Shown piece by piece: positions 53,711 through 64,000 of a stretch of DNA of 64,000 nucleotides. Positions within the stretch are counted from its first letter, which is position 1; each line of letters begins with the position of its first letter. Below the pieces are notes generated by a model. The model saw only the letters and a list, made by a program, of their open reading frames with translations. It made no database searches and was not told the DNA's origin. The stretch covers positions 52,926,290 to 52,990,289 of the forward strand of contig NC_065541.1 of NCBI RefSeq assembly GCF_932294415.1. Direction: 5' to 3'. The position numbers and the translations under genes were made by a program. The DNA is from Quercus robur. Lineage: Eukaryota; Streptophyta; Magnoliopsida; Fagales; Fagaceae.

Positions 53711-54740
53711 TAGAGGTGTCAATTTGGGTTAGCGTGTCGGGTTCATGTCGTGTCGAGGTAGAGGTATTCGACTAAATGGCTCAACCCTAACCCGACCCAT
53801 TTAATAATCGTGTTATGATCCTTCAACCCTAACCCGACCTGTTAATAAAGCGAGTTGACCTGACAACCCATTTGACACACTTAATAAACAAGTTGTGTTG
53901 GGTTGACACGAATGTAACACAACTTATTTCAACCTGCATAATATTAAATATAACATCCATCTAGAAATAATTTTTTTTACATCCCAAAAAGCAGTGCATA
54001 CACTTCAAGTCTTTAACCCACATTCAAAATAATATAGTTTAACAAAAATATAACATTCATCTAGAAATAAGTTTTTTTCACTCCAAAAGAAGTGCATACA
54101 CTTCAACCCAAATTCAAAATAACAAAGTTTAACAAAAATAAAATAATATAGCTCAACAAAAATATAATATCCTTGGAACTCGCCAAATGCTAAGTATCAA
54201 TATTGAAAGAATTTGAACAAACAGTAGAATAATCCTAACTATGACCACAATTACCGTCCATAGATTCTTTGTTAATGTCCAAATTCATTACATTTTCCAC
54301 AAGCTCATCCAATTTCATTTGTGCAAGTTCTATGCCCAAAAAAAAAAAAGTATTAGTAGTTCTAGAGTTTGTAAAGTTTCAATTTTCAATTATATCCCTT
54401 GTAAATTTTTATAATTACTCACTTTTCTTTTTTAATTTAAAATATATGTTGGATATAAAAGGTATTTGACAAATCTAAAATAAAATAAATATTTATTTGT
54501 TATACGAGTTAAACGGGTTGTGTTAAATGGGTCATTTTGGGTTGACACAAATAAATTGGCGTGTCAAACGTGTCTATTGCGGGTTACACGGGTTGACCCG
54601 CTTATGACATTTTTCTTATCGTGTCGCTTTCGGGTCAACCCGTTTATGACCCAAACCCATTAAAACCCAACCCTAACCCGAAAAAACCCGTGTTGGGTTC
54701 GTGTTGTGTTTGCGGGTTGGGTCGAACATTGACACCCCTA
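53711..54740 (+). mobile_element. Non-autonomous hAT element, TAGGGGTGTCAA family, copy 3
   Basis: The 1,030-bp element has ends TAGAGGTGTCAA and TTGACACCCCTA with the perfect 8-bp TSD CATTTATC (53703-53710 and 54741-54748). It is collinear with copy 1 (8207-9241) along its whole length, with small indels only. No transposase frame. Confidence 0.93.
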
Positions 54741-54748
54741 CATTTATC

Positions 54749-55789
54749 AGATGTTCTATCATTCAATTCTATACATTAAAATAATATTTACTATACATTA
54801 AAATAATATATTATCTCCTTCCTTTCATCACCGTCAACAACAACAATGGCACATTCACCATTGCCGCAACAATAACCACCAACAACCACTGCCGCAACAA
54901 CACCGACCAGCCATCACCGGCATAAACCCACTTTCACCAACGCCACCTTAAAAAAAAAAAAAAAAACACAACTAGAGAGATTGGCATGGAAAATCAAACA
55001 AACCCAAAAACAAAACCTACATCAAACACAACAATAGAGATCATAGAGAGAAAAAAAAAAAAAAAAAAAAACCACCCTAAACCCCATCTGAACCCACCCA
55101 TCAAAACCCACTCACCTCTGCCGTGAGTCCGTGACCCACCTCGCCACGACCCAGCTCGTCGCGACCCACCACGACCCAGCTCGTCGCGACCCACCACACC
55201 GCCATACCCACGACCCACACCATTACCTGACCCATGCCGGAGCCCGTGGTAGAATATACCCACATCGGAACCCATCCTTCACTAAAGAGAGGGCGATTAG
55301 ATAGAGAGGGAGGAGAGAGAGCAAGATCCGGAGAAGTGGAGATGGAGTGGCTGAGCGGGATGAGAGAGAAAGATGAATAATAAAAAATTAATAAAGTACA
55401 AATGCATTTGAGTTTGTACCATGTCAAAATGCAACGATACTGTAGCATGTTGCAAAAATTTGACACATTTAACACACCTGATAAAACTCCGTTTTTATGT
55501 TTGGTGTGCCAAATGTGCCAAATATTTGGCATTTGGCACATTTGACACATCTGCTGTGGATGCTCTTATTATTATTATTATTATTTTTTTTCATATAATG
55601 AATTGTTAATAATTGTATAAATGTAATTGATTGAAGATTGAATGTAGTAAATTTTCACGTAGATGTAATTGAATGTAGATCGAACAATGAATAGCAGAAT
55701 ATATACTTGAAGAGTGTCTGGCTCACAAACTAAAGATGGAAAAAATAGAAAAGGATTTTTTTTTAATTCTCTTTCAAAGAGCTCGGATT
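54749..55789. other. Intergenic, part GC-rich with 25-bp tandem repeat
   Basis: Near 55145-55195 a 25-bp unit containing ACGACCCAGCTCGTCGCGAC occurs twice in a GC-rich, Gly-rich-looking segment (minus frame). Around 55504-55550 a near-palindrome is centred on TGCCAAATATTTGGCA. Runs of A flank both. I regard the Gly-rich reading as a by-product of the repeat. The segment may be the inside of a DNA transposon, but no ends were found. Confidence 0.5.
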
Positions 55790-56802
55790 TGTGTTAAAAA
55801 TATACAAGCTTGTTTAGACTCCAAATTTTATATTACGGCTAGATTGCTTTTATTCTTACTTAATCAAAGTGCGGAATAAGAGTAAATGTGCGCAATGAAC
55901 TGATATTACTCTAGTGCATAAACATGAATAACAAATAATAAATGTAAAGTACAAGAGTAAGGGAAGAGAGATGCAAACACAAGATAACACCAAGACGTGT
56001 TATCAAAGAGGAAACCGAAGTACTTGGCAAAAAACCTTTCTGCGACCCTCCAAGTCGAAATCGATTCACTAGAGAATAAAGTTAGAGTACACAAATAACA
56101 AAAGACCCACATAACCTAGTCTATCCAATGTACTTAAACCCTCCAAACTCCTACTACTAACGGACTTCTTTGAGTCATATCTTCTCTAACTTTTCGGTTC
56201 TCACAATACGCCAGATTGCATTCACCAAGCCTCACCGGTTTTTTTTTGGCAAATCCCCAAACCTTTCCAATCTTCAAAACACTCACTACACTCTGAATAG
56301 GTGTGAGTTGTATTTGAGTACAAATCTCCCCTCAAGTTATGACTATGAGAGAGGGAATGAGAAGATGCTATAATGATTTTCTCTAAGGATGAGTAGCTCT
56401 CTCTTTAAAAGATGGGTGTGTTGTATTGTAGAAAACCTATCTGAGGTTTTTATCTCTAAATAACCTCTCATACTTTTGTGGGTAAAGAGGGTATATATAG
56501 TATGGGTGAAGGGCAAAGAAGTCACACTTAAAATCCTCCAAGCATAGAGTTTTGTGGATACCTCGAGGGTTGGCCTTACCCACGAGACACTCGCAAAACT
56601 AACAACTTGGCATGACTCTTCAGCTTCCATTATGTGCTTCTCATGTGCCATTTTTGCGGGAACCTTTACTTGCGAACTTTTTGCGAGCTAGTCACGAAAC
56701 TGCACTGATTTTCATTTCATGTTCGATTATTCACCAATTTAGTGCTAAACCCAATACAATAAAATCTCATAAAATATAAGAAAATAATTTAATGCACTAA
56801 CA
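55790..56802 (-). mobile_element. Probable LTR (solo), minus orientation
   Basis: Minus-strand reading starts TGTTAGTGCATTAAATT at 56802 and ends TTTTTAACACA at 55790. A TATATATA box lies near 56494 and a leader-like segment follows, as in an LTR promoter. Late phrases such as GGAGGGTCGCAGAAAGG and AACACGTCTTGGTGTTATC recur in plant Copia LTRs as I remember them. The 5-bp flanks (GGATT and ACATT) match at 3 of 5, so the exact ends are uncertain. Confidence 0.5.
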
Positions 56803-58214
56803 ACATTTTTTGTCATGGAATAAAGCCAACATAAAATATAGTTGTAAATCACAACTTTACACTCTTCTTTCTACTTTGGATGGATTTAGAGTAATTTTAG
56901 GACTACAATCTTTACCACATTTTTTCACAACTATTTTATATGATATATTGTGATTGATTGTCTGTCATTTTTATACGAACTCACAATTTTTTATTTACAA
57001 CTCACAGTTTGTCAAATCTGAATTGCCACAAAATTGCGGCACAAAAAATTATGTAATTAAATTTTTTTAGAACTAAAAATATATGTAATTTTATAATAAG
57101 AAAAGAAAACTTTCGGTGTGAAGTCATCAACCACATATTACATAAAGATAAAAATAATACTACCGACTGTCCTAAGTCAACACATTTACTAAAATATCAT
57201 TGCTTAAATCATTCAACTTCTATAACTAAAAGGAAATATGTACATTGAAAATTTGATGAAGCAGCCTCGCCAATAATGGTAGAAAAGAATATATGGCCCA
57301 CAAATAAATGAATAATACACTTGGGAAGATTTACACAGGCTTCATAGTATCAATCAAGCTGATATGGGTTGGGATCGTGGGACAGTGCTGGAACCCACAT
57401 GCATGTGATGGATGGGAGTGAAGTACTGTAGAGAAGGTAGTGATAGGCGAACTTTGGAGTTTGGAGTAAATGACCTAATCTTAAAGCCAATTGGGGTCTC
57501 CCTAGGATCCCTAGAGAAGAAGCATATATAGCTAAGCTAAAGCTAAGCTTTTTGAAGCTAAAAAGATATCGAAGAAGGTCCAGGAAAACAATGCCCTAAA
57601 TCTTAGCTGAAAGGCCAACTGCCATTCTCTTGTATATTCAGATAGCCTTTCGTTATCTTGACTTTTATTGCCTTCGGCCAGACCTACCAGTTTGGACAAT
57701 ACTACACAGACCCTGCGACACTCACGTGTACGGTCTTTTTTTGTGTATGCAGATCAAATTGTAAGCTACAGCTACTCCTGCGTGAAAGGGGAACCCTTTG
57801 ATGTGTGAGTGTGTGACATCCAATTCTTAAACTTTAACAAATATATTCGATGATGAACCAAAAATAGTCATTATTTTTGTAGAACGTGCAATATATATAT
57901 CATAGCAACTGTCAAATCAGTAAGTACCAGTATTTTTCTAAACTGAATGGAATTCATAAAATATTAATATATGTGAATTCTGCCGAAGAATTTTTTAATG
58001 TTTATGTTATTTAAATCTAATACATTAGGTTGATGCACTTAACTTAATATTTGAGCCCATAAAATATATAGATTTTAAATAATATTTTTATAAAAATATT
58101 ATTTAATTACATATATTAGTCAAATCGAAAGGACCTCCAATAAAACATGGACTACTTTTTTATTTATCTCAATACAATATAAAAAACTTACTAAAAAAGT
58201 CATTATTGTCAAGA
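56803..58214. other. Intergenic
   Basis: No gene or element boundary seen. Several short AT-rich imperfect inverted repeats around 56880-57060. Confidence 0.35.
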
Positions 58215-58221
58215 GAGACTC

Positions 58222-58392
58222 TATGTTCATAACATTTTTACAATATTTTCATAACAAATCATAAGTGGTTAGTTTTTATTGATTTAAATTTGAATCTAAT
58301 ACTAAGATTATTTTTTTATCCCAACAATAACAAGTAATAATCTACCACTTAGAATTTATTGTAAAAATATTTTAAAAATGTTATGGACGTAT
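58222..58392. mobile_element. MITE-like element related to 7866-8031
   Basis: Inverted arms: TATGTTCATAACATTTTTAC at the left pairs with GTAAAAATATT...ATGTTATGGACGTA at the right, then CATAAGTGG with CCACTTAG. AT-rich core, no coding, TSD not resolved. Confidence 0.55.
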
Positions 58393-58628
58393 CATTTCTC
58401 TATCATTAAATCAATCAATTGAAATGTTGATTTTATATGGACAAATTTGTTATTAAAAAAATTATTTTGAAATTATCATCTTGTTCCAATACAAAAAGAG
58501 ACTGCATTGGTGCACTAACTAGACCAAACACCATTTATTGTCACCTACATTAGGAACCAACAAATTAATTGTCATCTCATATTTGTTTTCGACTAATAAT
58601 ATCTAGCATACTGAGCTTCACCTATAAA

Positions 58629-59040
58629 CAGGGGCGGCGCCATCGGGTTGTCCTAAGATTAACTTGACTTGAAATTTTCTTTTTTATATATAATAATTTA
58701 AAATCTTTTTATTTGTTTACCCTTAAAAAAAGTTTTTGGGAACACCCTCAAATTTTTTTTAGGTTAATAAAATTAAATTTTGCTCCATAATTTGTTTTAC
58801 ATTCAGTGGATAAATGATTGCTTGGTTATGTATATTAAAAGAGATATAATTTATAACATTGATAATGAGACTATCATGCACTGATTTCAAAATATGAAAA
58901 CTCGTAGAAGGCAATTGTAAACTTTATGTATTTGCATGTTTTTTTTTTTTTGGTCAATATATGAATTTCTCTTTTTATTATATTGTATAATTTATGCTTT
59001 TTAAGGAATACTTTGAGAAAAATTCCAAAAACCGCCATTG
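58629..59040. mobile_element. Short non-autonomous hAT element, CAGGGGCGG family
   Basis: The 412-bp element runs from CAGGGGCGGCGCCATC to AAAACCGCCATTG and has the perfect 8-bp TSD CCTATAAA at 58621-58628 and 59041-59048. The inverted ends match at 7 of the first 9 bases. No coding. Confidence 0.8.
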
Positions 59041-59380
59041 CCTATAAATTTCTTTCGAGTATTACGAGTTTACGACTTTCAAAGACTAATGCTTCATATA
59101 TAAAAAAATTTCACAATTTATTGAAGTTACAACTCATACGAGCGAAACATGAATTGTACATGCGGCCATTACTAATACCCAGGGCCGGCTCAACACTAGA
59201 TGCAAGAGATGCAACCGCCTAAGGCCCCCAAATAAAAGAAGGCCCCACTTGTAAAAAAAAATTTATATATATAATATATTTATTTATATATTTTAGTTAA
59301 AAAAATTTTAAGTATTTTTATTGGTCAATAAAATGCATTAAAAAGGCCCATTGTATCCTAAAATGCAAAAGATTAAACTG

Positions 59381-59413
<33 letters not shown>

Positions 59414-59987
59414 AAAGTTCAGCTAACACAATTAAATTTTAGGAGACAAATGTATTAACCCATTCTTGAAATATGCTAAAATTAAAATTAATAGCAGACA
59501 AATTCATTAATAATATAACGTAATTGTCTTGAAATATGCTAAAATAGAGATTATAAATGTCAAAAACAAAAGAAAAACCTCTCATCTCTCTATCTCTCTG
59601 CCTCTCCATCTATATTCTTACGGTCTTACCTTTCTTTTCTTCATCTTCATCTTGATTTTTGATCTTTTTCCATCAACTCAGTTAGCCCCTCTAGCTTGAA
59701 ATTTTTCTTTGTTGATTCCAGCATACCAGCCGACATTCACAGAAGGTGTTCTTCTGCTTCAGTTCTTCCCCTCTTTCTCTTTGTCTTTCTGAAAATAAAT
59801 ACTCAAGAGTCTTCTATTTCTTTAACTTAAATTATATATATTTTTAGTCTGTTTCATACTTTCACTGCACTGCCTCTTTGATGGGATGGGACACGTTTTT
59901 TTTGCTATGATGCTTTTCTAATTCTGCCCCTCTCCCTCTGTGGACCTTTTTCTGCTTTAAAACTTAGCCATAGAAATATAAGATCTA

Positions 59988-60301
59988 GGGTGTGTTTGGA
60001 TAGAACTTATTTTGCTGAAACTGAAAACTGAAAACTGAAAACACTGTAGCAAAATAATTTTTAAATGTGTGAATAGTACCGTGGGACCCATTTTTAATGA
60101 AAAAGTTGATAAAAAATGAAATTTGTGGGTCCGTGAACAGTGCACAAATGCACTGTTCACATAAAACCGGTCAAAAGTTGCGGCTACTGTTGCATGAACA
60201 GTAGCCGCTTGTGGGAAAATCTCGTGAAAAAAAAAAAAAAAAAAGGGAAAACGCAGAAACGCACAGCAGCAAAAACGCAAACGCGTATCCAAACCAAGCC
60301 C
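59988..60301. mobile_element. Tourist-like MITE nested in the hAT element
   Basis: The 314-bp element runs from GGGTGTGTTTGGATAG to TATCCAAACCAAGCC plus C, with TA on both sides (59986-59987, 60302-60303). It shares CTTATTTTGCTGAAACTGAA with the MITE at 20338. Confidence 0.8.
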
Positions 60302-60358
60302 TAGTGGAGAAAAGGCTGGATGGTTCTCACTTTTTTTTTTTTTTTAATAGGAGTACAA

Positions 60359-60414
60359 GTTTGTCACGTCTGTGGGCTGTACAGTACAGCCCACAGTCCA
60401 CAGACGTGACAAAC
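60359..60414. repeat. Nested palindrome, 17-bp perfect arms
   Basis: GTTTGTCACGTCTGTGG (60359-60375) and its reverse complement (60398-60414) enclose a second palindrome GTGGGCTGTAC-A-GTACAGCCCAC (60372-60394). The two share the GTGG step. Confidence 0.92.
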
Positions 60415-60808
60415 CACTGACCAGAGTTTTTTTTTTTTTTTGGTTAAAGACCACTGACCACAGTTATTTGGTCCGACGGTTTCTCACCCCTTTTTTTTTT
60501 TTTTTTTTTTTTTTTGACTCTTTATCTATCATTATAAATTATAATGCCAATTAATGATTTGATGTGTATCATATTAACTCATTTGTATTATAGTGACACT
60601 AATTTATTAAACCACGTATTAAATTAATTTTTATTTGTGCAGGTTTAAACTTTCAAGTGATCATGGCTTTAGAAAAATTGCAATAACCAGATTCTATTGT
60701 TCTATACTTTAAATTTTTATTTTTAGTTAAATTATCATTTTTAATTATAAATTGTGTTTTATTTATCTATAAATATTTTCTCATTATAAATGTTTACTAG
60801 GAAATATT

Positions 60809-60991
60809 TATCCAGATATGAAAAACTTATTAAAATTAATAAAATCTTATTTAAGGTCTATTATGTCACAAGAAAGATTAAGTGGATTAGCTATATTATC
60901 AATTGAAAAAGAAATGTTAGAAGAACTTAAATACAAAAACTTAATTAGTAATTTTGCATCTCAAAAAGCAAGAAAAATAGATTTTAAATAA
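60809..60991 (+). pseudogene. C-terminal dimerisation-domain remnant of a hAT transposase
   Basis: Sixty residues then stop: it contains MSQERLSGLAILSIEKEML and ends NFASQKARKIDFK. This is the hAT C-terminal dimerisation segment (SQERLNGLALLSIE...NNFASKKAR), as in the hAT transposases that also gave rise to plant zinc-finger MYM-like proteins. The upstream part of the transposase is absent, so the frame is a remnant, truncated at its 5' side. It confirms the hAT assignment of the host element and gives its transcription direction as plus. Confidence 0.85.
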
Positions 60992-61104
60992 AAAAATTTA
61001 ATATATAAATATATTTTATTTTATTAATATTTAATTATAAAAAGGCCCCATTTAAAATTTACGCCTAAGGCCCCAAAATTTGTTGAGCCGGCCCTGCTAA
61101 TACC

Positions 61105-61904
61105 ATTGTCATAAATACCAATTATAATAAAAAAGTAATGTTATAATAAAAAAGTAAATTATTTTTGTGTACTTCGTATTTTTTTTTTTTATTGACATGA
61201 CGAATAAATTCTCATATTTTACAAGCATGATGGAATAAATTCTCATACGCCAATAAGCAATTATTTTTTAAGAAGAAATTAAGATAGCAGGATTTTTATT
61301 AAGGATTCAAATATGCTCTTCCAAGAGCTACAAAAGAATCAGGTGGATCTTCAAAACCAGACCCGTGCATCATCTAGATTTTTAGAGAATTGAACTTAAA
61401 CAAAAGCATGTGCAAATGAATAAAGTAATTAACCATGCCTATTAATGTGGTTTAGGTTCCACCACGACACCACCCCAGTTGGGAACATGCATATATTTTG
61501 AGTATTGAAGCAATCACTATTTATTTATTTATTTTTTTTGTTTGGCGATCATGTGATAATCACTTCCCATCAGTGGAGCACATTTAACGAAATTGATAAT
61601 GTTCGAAAAAAAGAAGCATGCCAGTAAGTCTACTTTAAATAACAATGGAATAAAATGCTCTACAGGAATGGAAAGCCCACATAATGTATACTGATCAAAT
61701 CTCAACGAATGCCAAAATCGGATACAGATTGAAACATCCACATAATTTTTATAAAATTATTAATAAATAAAAATCTTATATATATATATATATATATTTT
61801 TTTTTTTTTAAAATTTTCTCTATACTCCTTAAAACTTAACTTTGAAGCTAACCTTACTCTATTTTATCTTTGTCATCAGCATCGTGTTATGATAATTTGG
61901 AGAC
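61105..61904. other. Intergenic between two hAT elements
   Basis: AT-rich, with a (TA)n and T-run near 61780-61808. No gene is recognised. Confidence 0.4.
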
Positions 61905-61912
61905 ATCTTTGA

Positions 61913-62705
61913 TAGAGGTGTGAATGTAATCTACCAATCTGGTTAGGACATCTTTGAGTCGAATTTGTGTTGATAGTTTTAAATCAATTTGACCCAACTC
62001 AATCTGATATGTTTATAAGTTTATCCTATTTCTTTTATTTATTTATTTATAGTTTGATTTACTTTGGTATTAGGAAAATTAGTTTTAATGAATTTGAACA
62101 TTTAAAATATAATTTAGGTTGTATGGTAACATAAAGGCCTAACAACTCTTTGTCAACTAGGTGAGCTGATTTTTTTTCTTCTTTATTATGTAAATTGTAA
62201 TAATTTATTTAAAAAATGCTTTAAACAGTCAAGGAAAATCAATTTTTTCATAAAACATGAAACATTTAAGCAAAATTCATTGACGCAACTAGACCATTCC
62301 AACCCATTGGGTTGGGTTGGCTTATATTTCATTAATTATTTGTATTGTAGTTGTAAGTAAAAAATGTTGATGATAAACTAGTTTTAAAATATTACTAATA
62401 AAAGTTTATTAATATTGTAAAATTATGGAATGAGACCCTTTGGCTTGGAGTAATAGTTCAGGAATTTTAAGAATTTTTAAAGATTGATCTCATCTATTCT
62501 CATATTTTGGTTGTAAATAGTTTAAAAGATCTGAATACTATTAAAGTTCACTTATGTCAAAATGTGGTTTAAAGGATCTGGATACTGTTAAAGTCTACTC
62601 ATGTCAAAATGTGGATTACATTTCAAAAAGTGGTTAAACATAAGGCAATATATTAAATTTCTCAGTGTTGAAAAAACCATCCAACCTAACTCATACACAC
62701 CCCTA
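61913..62705. mobile_element. Non-autonomous hAT element, divergent TAGAGGTGTGAA type
   Basis: The 793-bp element starts TAGAGGTGTGAATG and ends CATACACACCCCTA, with the perfect 8-bp TSD ATCTTTGA at 61905-61912 and 62706-62713. The ends are close to the TAGGGGTGTCAA family, but the interior is not obviously the same. A tandem phrase TCATGTCAAAATGTGG repeats near 62555 and 62600. No transposase. Confidence 0.9.
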
Positions 62706-62713
62706 ATCTTTGA

Positions 62714-64000
62714 TAATAAATGACTCGTGTGTGTGTATATATATATATTAATAGTGATGGATTATTAATATAAAGAAGAACCCATTTCTTAAATAGTATT
62801 TTAGAGTAGGTCTTAGGATTTTAACTCTGTCAATTAAAGTCCCAAAATTAGAAACAATTTCAATTTGAATGAGGGTCCATATCCTTAATTAATTTGCATT
62901 ATTCTAGCTATAAATGAATTAGAGAACATGGGAAAACCATTGATAAAACTTTATCTTTCACATAGGAAGCCAACTTTAGCTTTCGAACAATAATTGTCTC
63001 ACTTTAAGCAAAGTTTTCTCCCTATGAAAGTAGCTTTCAATCTTTATCCGTTCTGTTCAACAGTTCTCAAATTTGATTTGTGAACAATTTATAAATGAAA
63101 CGCAAAGTTTAATCAATGATTTATTTTTGTTTTGTTTTCTTTGCTTTGCAATTGTCCAATAACAAAGATGAACAAAGACATTTTAAATTGAACTGTACTT
63201 GTCGTAATAAAAATAAAAAAAGAAGAAAAGGAGAGAATTAGGTTTCTTTCTGGTTTCCCTTTACAGCATAATAATCCTGGGTTCGATAAAAGCCTCTCAA
63301 GGGCTTAGTGCCGCTCATATATTAGTCGTACGGACTGATGGAGACTCTCATTAAATACAAAGTTGAAACTTGAAAACAATGTTTAGGCGTAAGAATAAAT
63401 CTTTACTTATCACATTCCAATATTCCATTGAAGGATATGACTGACGTACCAAACACAACTAAGTCTTTGTTTCTTGCTTACATGGTTAACCTTGATCTAT
63501 CAACATTAGAAAACCAAAAGTGACAATAAAATAAGAAATATTCTTCCGTAGACAAAAGAATTAAACGAATGCAACTGACTGGAAATAACACTGTTTCTTC
63601 TCTCTTGCAAATTGCAATTAAAGCTCGGCTCAAGCTCATTTTAAACTCTCATACATAGACTTGATGCATGCTCGTTGAGCTCACAAATGGCCCATGCAGG
63701 GTCGGTATCTGATAGGTTTGACAATTACCCACTGGCTACTACCGATCAAGAGCAATGTACATATATACCCCAAAAAGTCCAAAACTGAAACCATCATCAT
63801 CATCATCATCTCTCTCGTGTATATATAAAAGAAAACGCCATTACTTTCAGTTTCACACACCCAAGGTGTCAGAATCCGATTCGTAGCCATACGCAACAGG
63901 AGACAAAAGCACAAACGCTCACCCATTAATGATAACAACGTTTTCTTCCAACAGCTTTGCTCTCACATTTAATGCACACAACACACCACACCCACTCAAC
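62714..64000. other. Intergenic, possible promoter of a gene beyond the window
   Basis: At 63822-63829 TATATAAA follows (ATC)n and CT-rich sequence, which looks like a core promoter on the plus strand. No convincing coding start follows before the window ends. The rest shows nothing recognisable. Confidence 0.35.

Larger units (their letters stand above)
59180..61096 (+). mobile_element. hAT element with transposase remnant, CAGGGCCGGC family
   Basis: The 1,917-bp element has inverted ends CAGGGCCGGCTCAAC and GTTGAGCCGGCCCTG, and a perfect 8-bp TSD CTAATACC at 59172-59179 and 61097-61104. The subterminal phrase GCCTAAGGCCCC appears near both ends. It still encodes the last part of a hAT transposase (60809-60991). 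It hosts a MITE (59988-60301), a palindrome (60359-60414) and homopolymer runs, so most of the transposase has been lost. Confidence 0.95.

Noticed and set aside
54994-55275. Glycine-rich minus-strand frame
   Set aside because: The apparent protein comes from a 25-bp GC-rich tandem repeat and ends in poly-A; no signal peptide or real domain.
63265-63385. tRNA-like segment around GGGTTCGATAAAAG
   Set aside because: The B-box-like match stands alone; no acceptor stem, anticodon arm or A box could be formed.

Overview
This is AT-rich plant nuclear DNA with intron-containing genes in a dense bed of transposable elements. The gene families (plant BAP-type C2 protein, DYW-class pentatricopeptide repeat protein, plant clade III GSK3/shaggy kinase, plant four-TM RING-H2 protein) fix it as a flowering plant. 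The SINE, hAT and LTR families look like those I associate with woody eudicots, perhaps Fagaceae (oak/chestnut). That last step is inference from memory, not from a search.

Genes, left to right. (1) A single-exon C2-domain protein of the BON1-associated protein type (3574-4092, +) with a TATA box. (2) A tRNA-Gly(GCC) gene (6181-6251, +). (3) A five-exon RING-H2 E3 ubiquitin ligase with several membrane segments (11503-14703, -), reconstructed to 393 aa with every splice junction in frame. (4) An intronless PLS-DYW pentatricopeptide repeat protein (27563-30004, +), probably an organellar C-to-U RNA editing factor. (5) A 13-exon GSK3/shaggy-like kinase (35601-41256, -), reconstructed to 470 aa with complete kinase motifs. 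These genes are independent; nothing suggests an operon or a biosynthetic cluster.

Almost everything else is mobile DNA, and many elements can be delimited exactly by target-site duplications (TSDs). There are six hAT-type elements with perfect 8-bp TSDs (8207-9241, 22371-22989, 53711-54740, 58629-59040, 59180-61096, 61913-62705), one with a 7/8 TSD (18022-18773) and one older relic (50266-52031). Three long-TIR Mutator-like elements have 9-bp TSDs (21066-21858, 22051-23581, 43179-44217). One Helitron has textbook ends (51102-51865) and another is a candidate (7702-9275). A deleted Copia-like element has a 5-bp TSD (15932-17409). Two solo LTRs have perfect TSDs (23761-25678, 25899-26638) and two more are likely (44855-45491, 55790-56802). 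There are four tRNA-type SINE insertions, several MITEs, a LINE fragment and many microsatellites. Nesting is common: MITE in LTR, hAT in Mutator, Helitron in hAT, foldback in LTR, MITE in hAT.

I see no evidence of a wholly new biological system. The observations most worth a second look are the large foldback inside a solo LTR at 45.2 kb, the Mutator-like element at 43.2 kb carrying UTR/splice-donor-like sequence, the Helitron nested in an hAT relic with its own internal duplication, the frameshifted 69-bp repeat ORF at 32.9 kb, and the 1-kb non-coding hAT family present in three copies.
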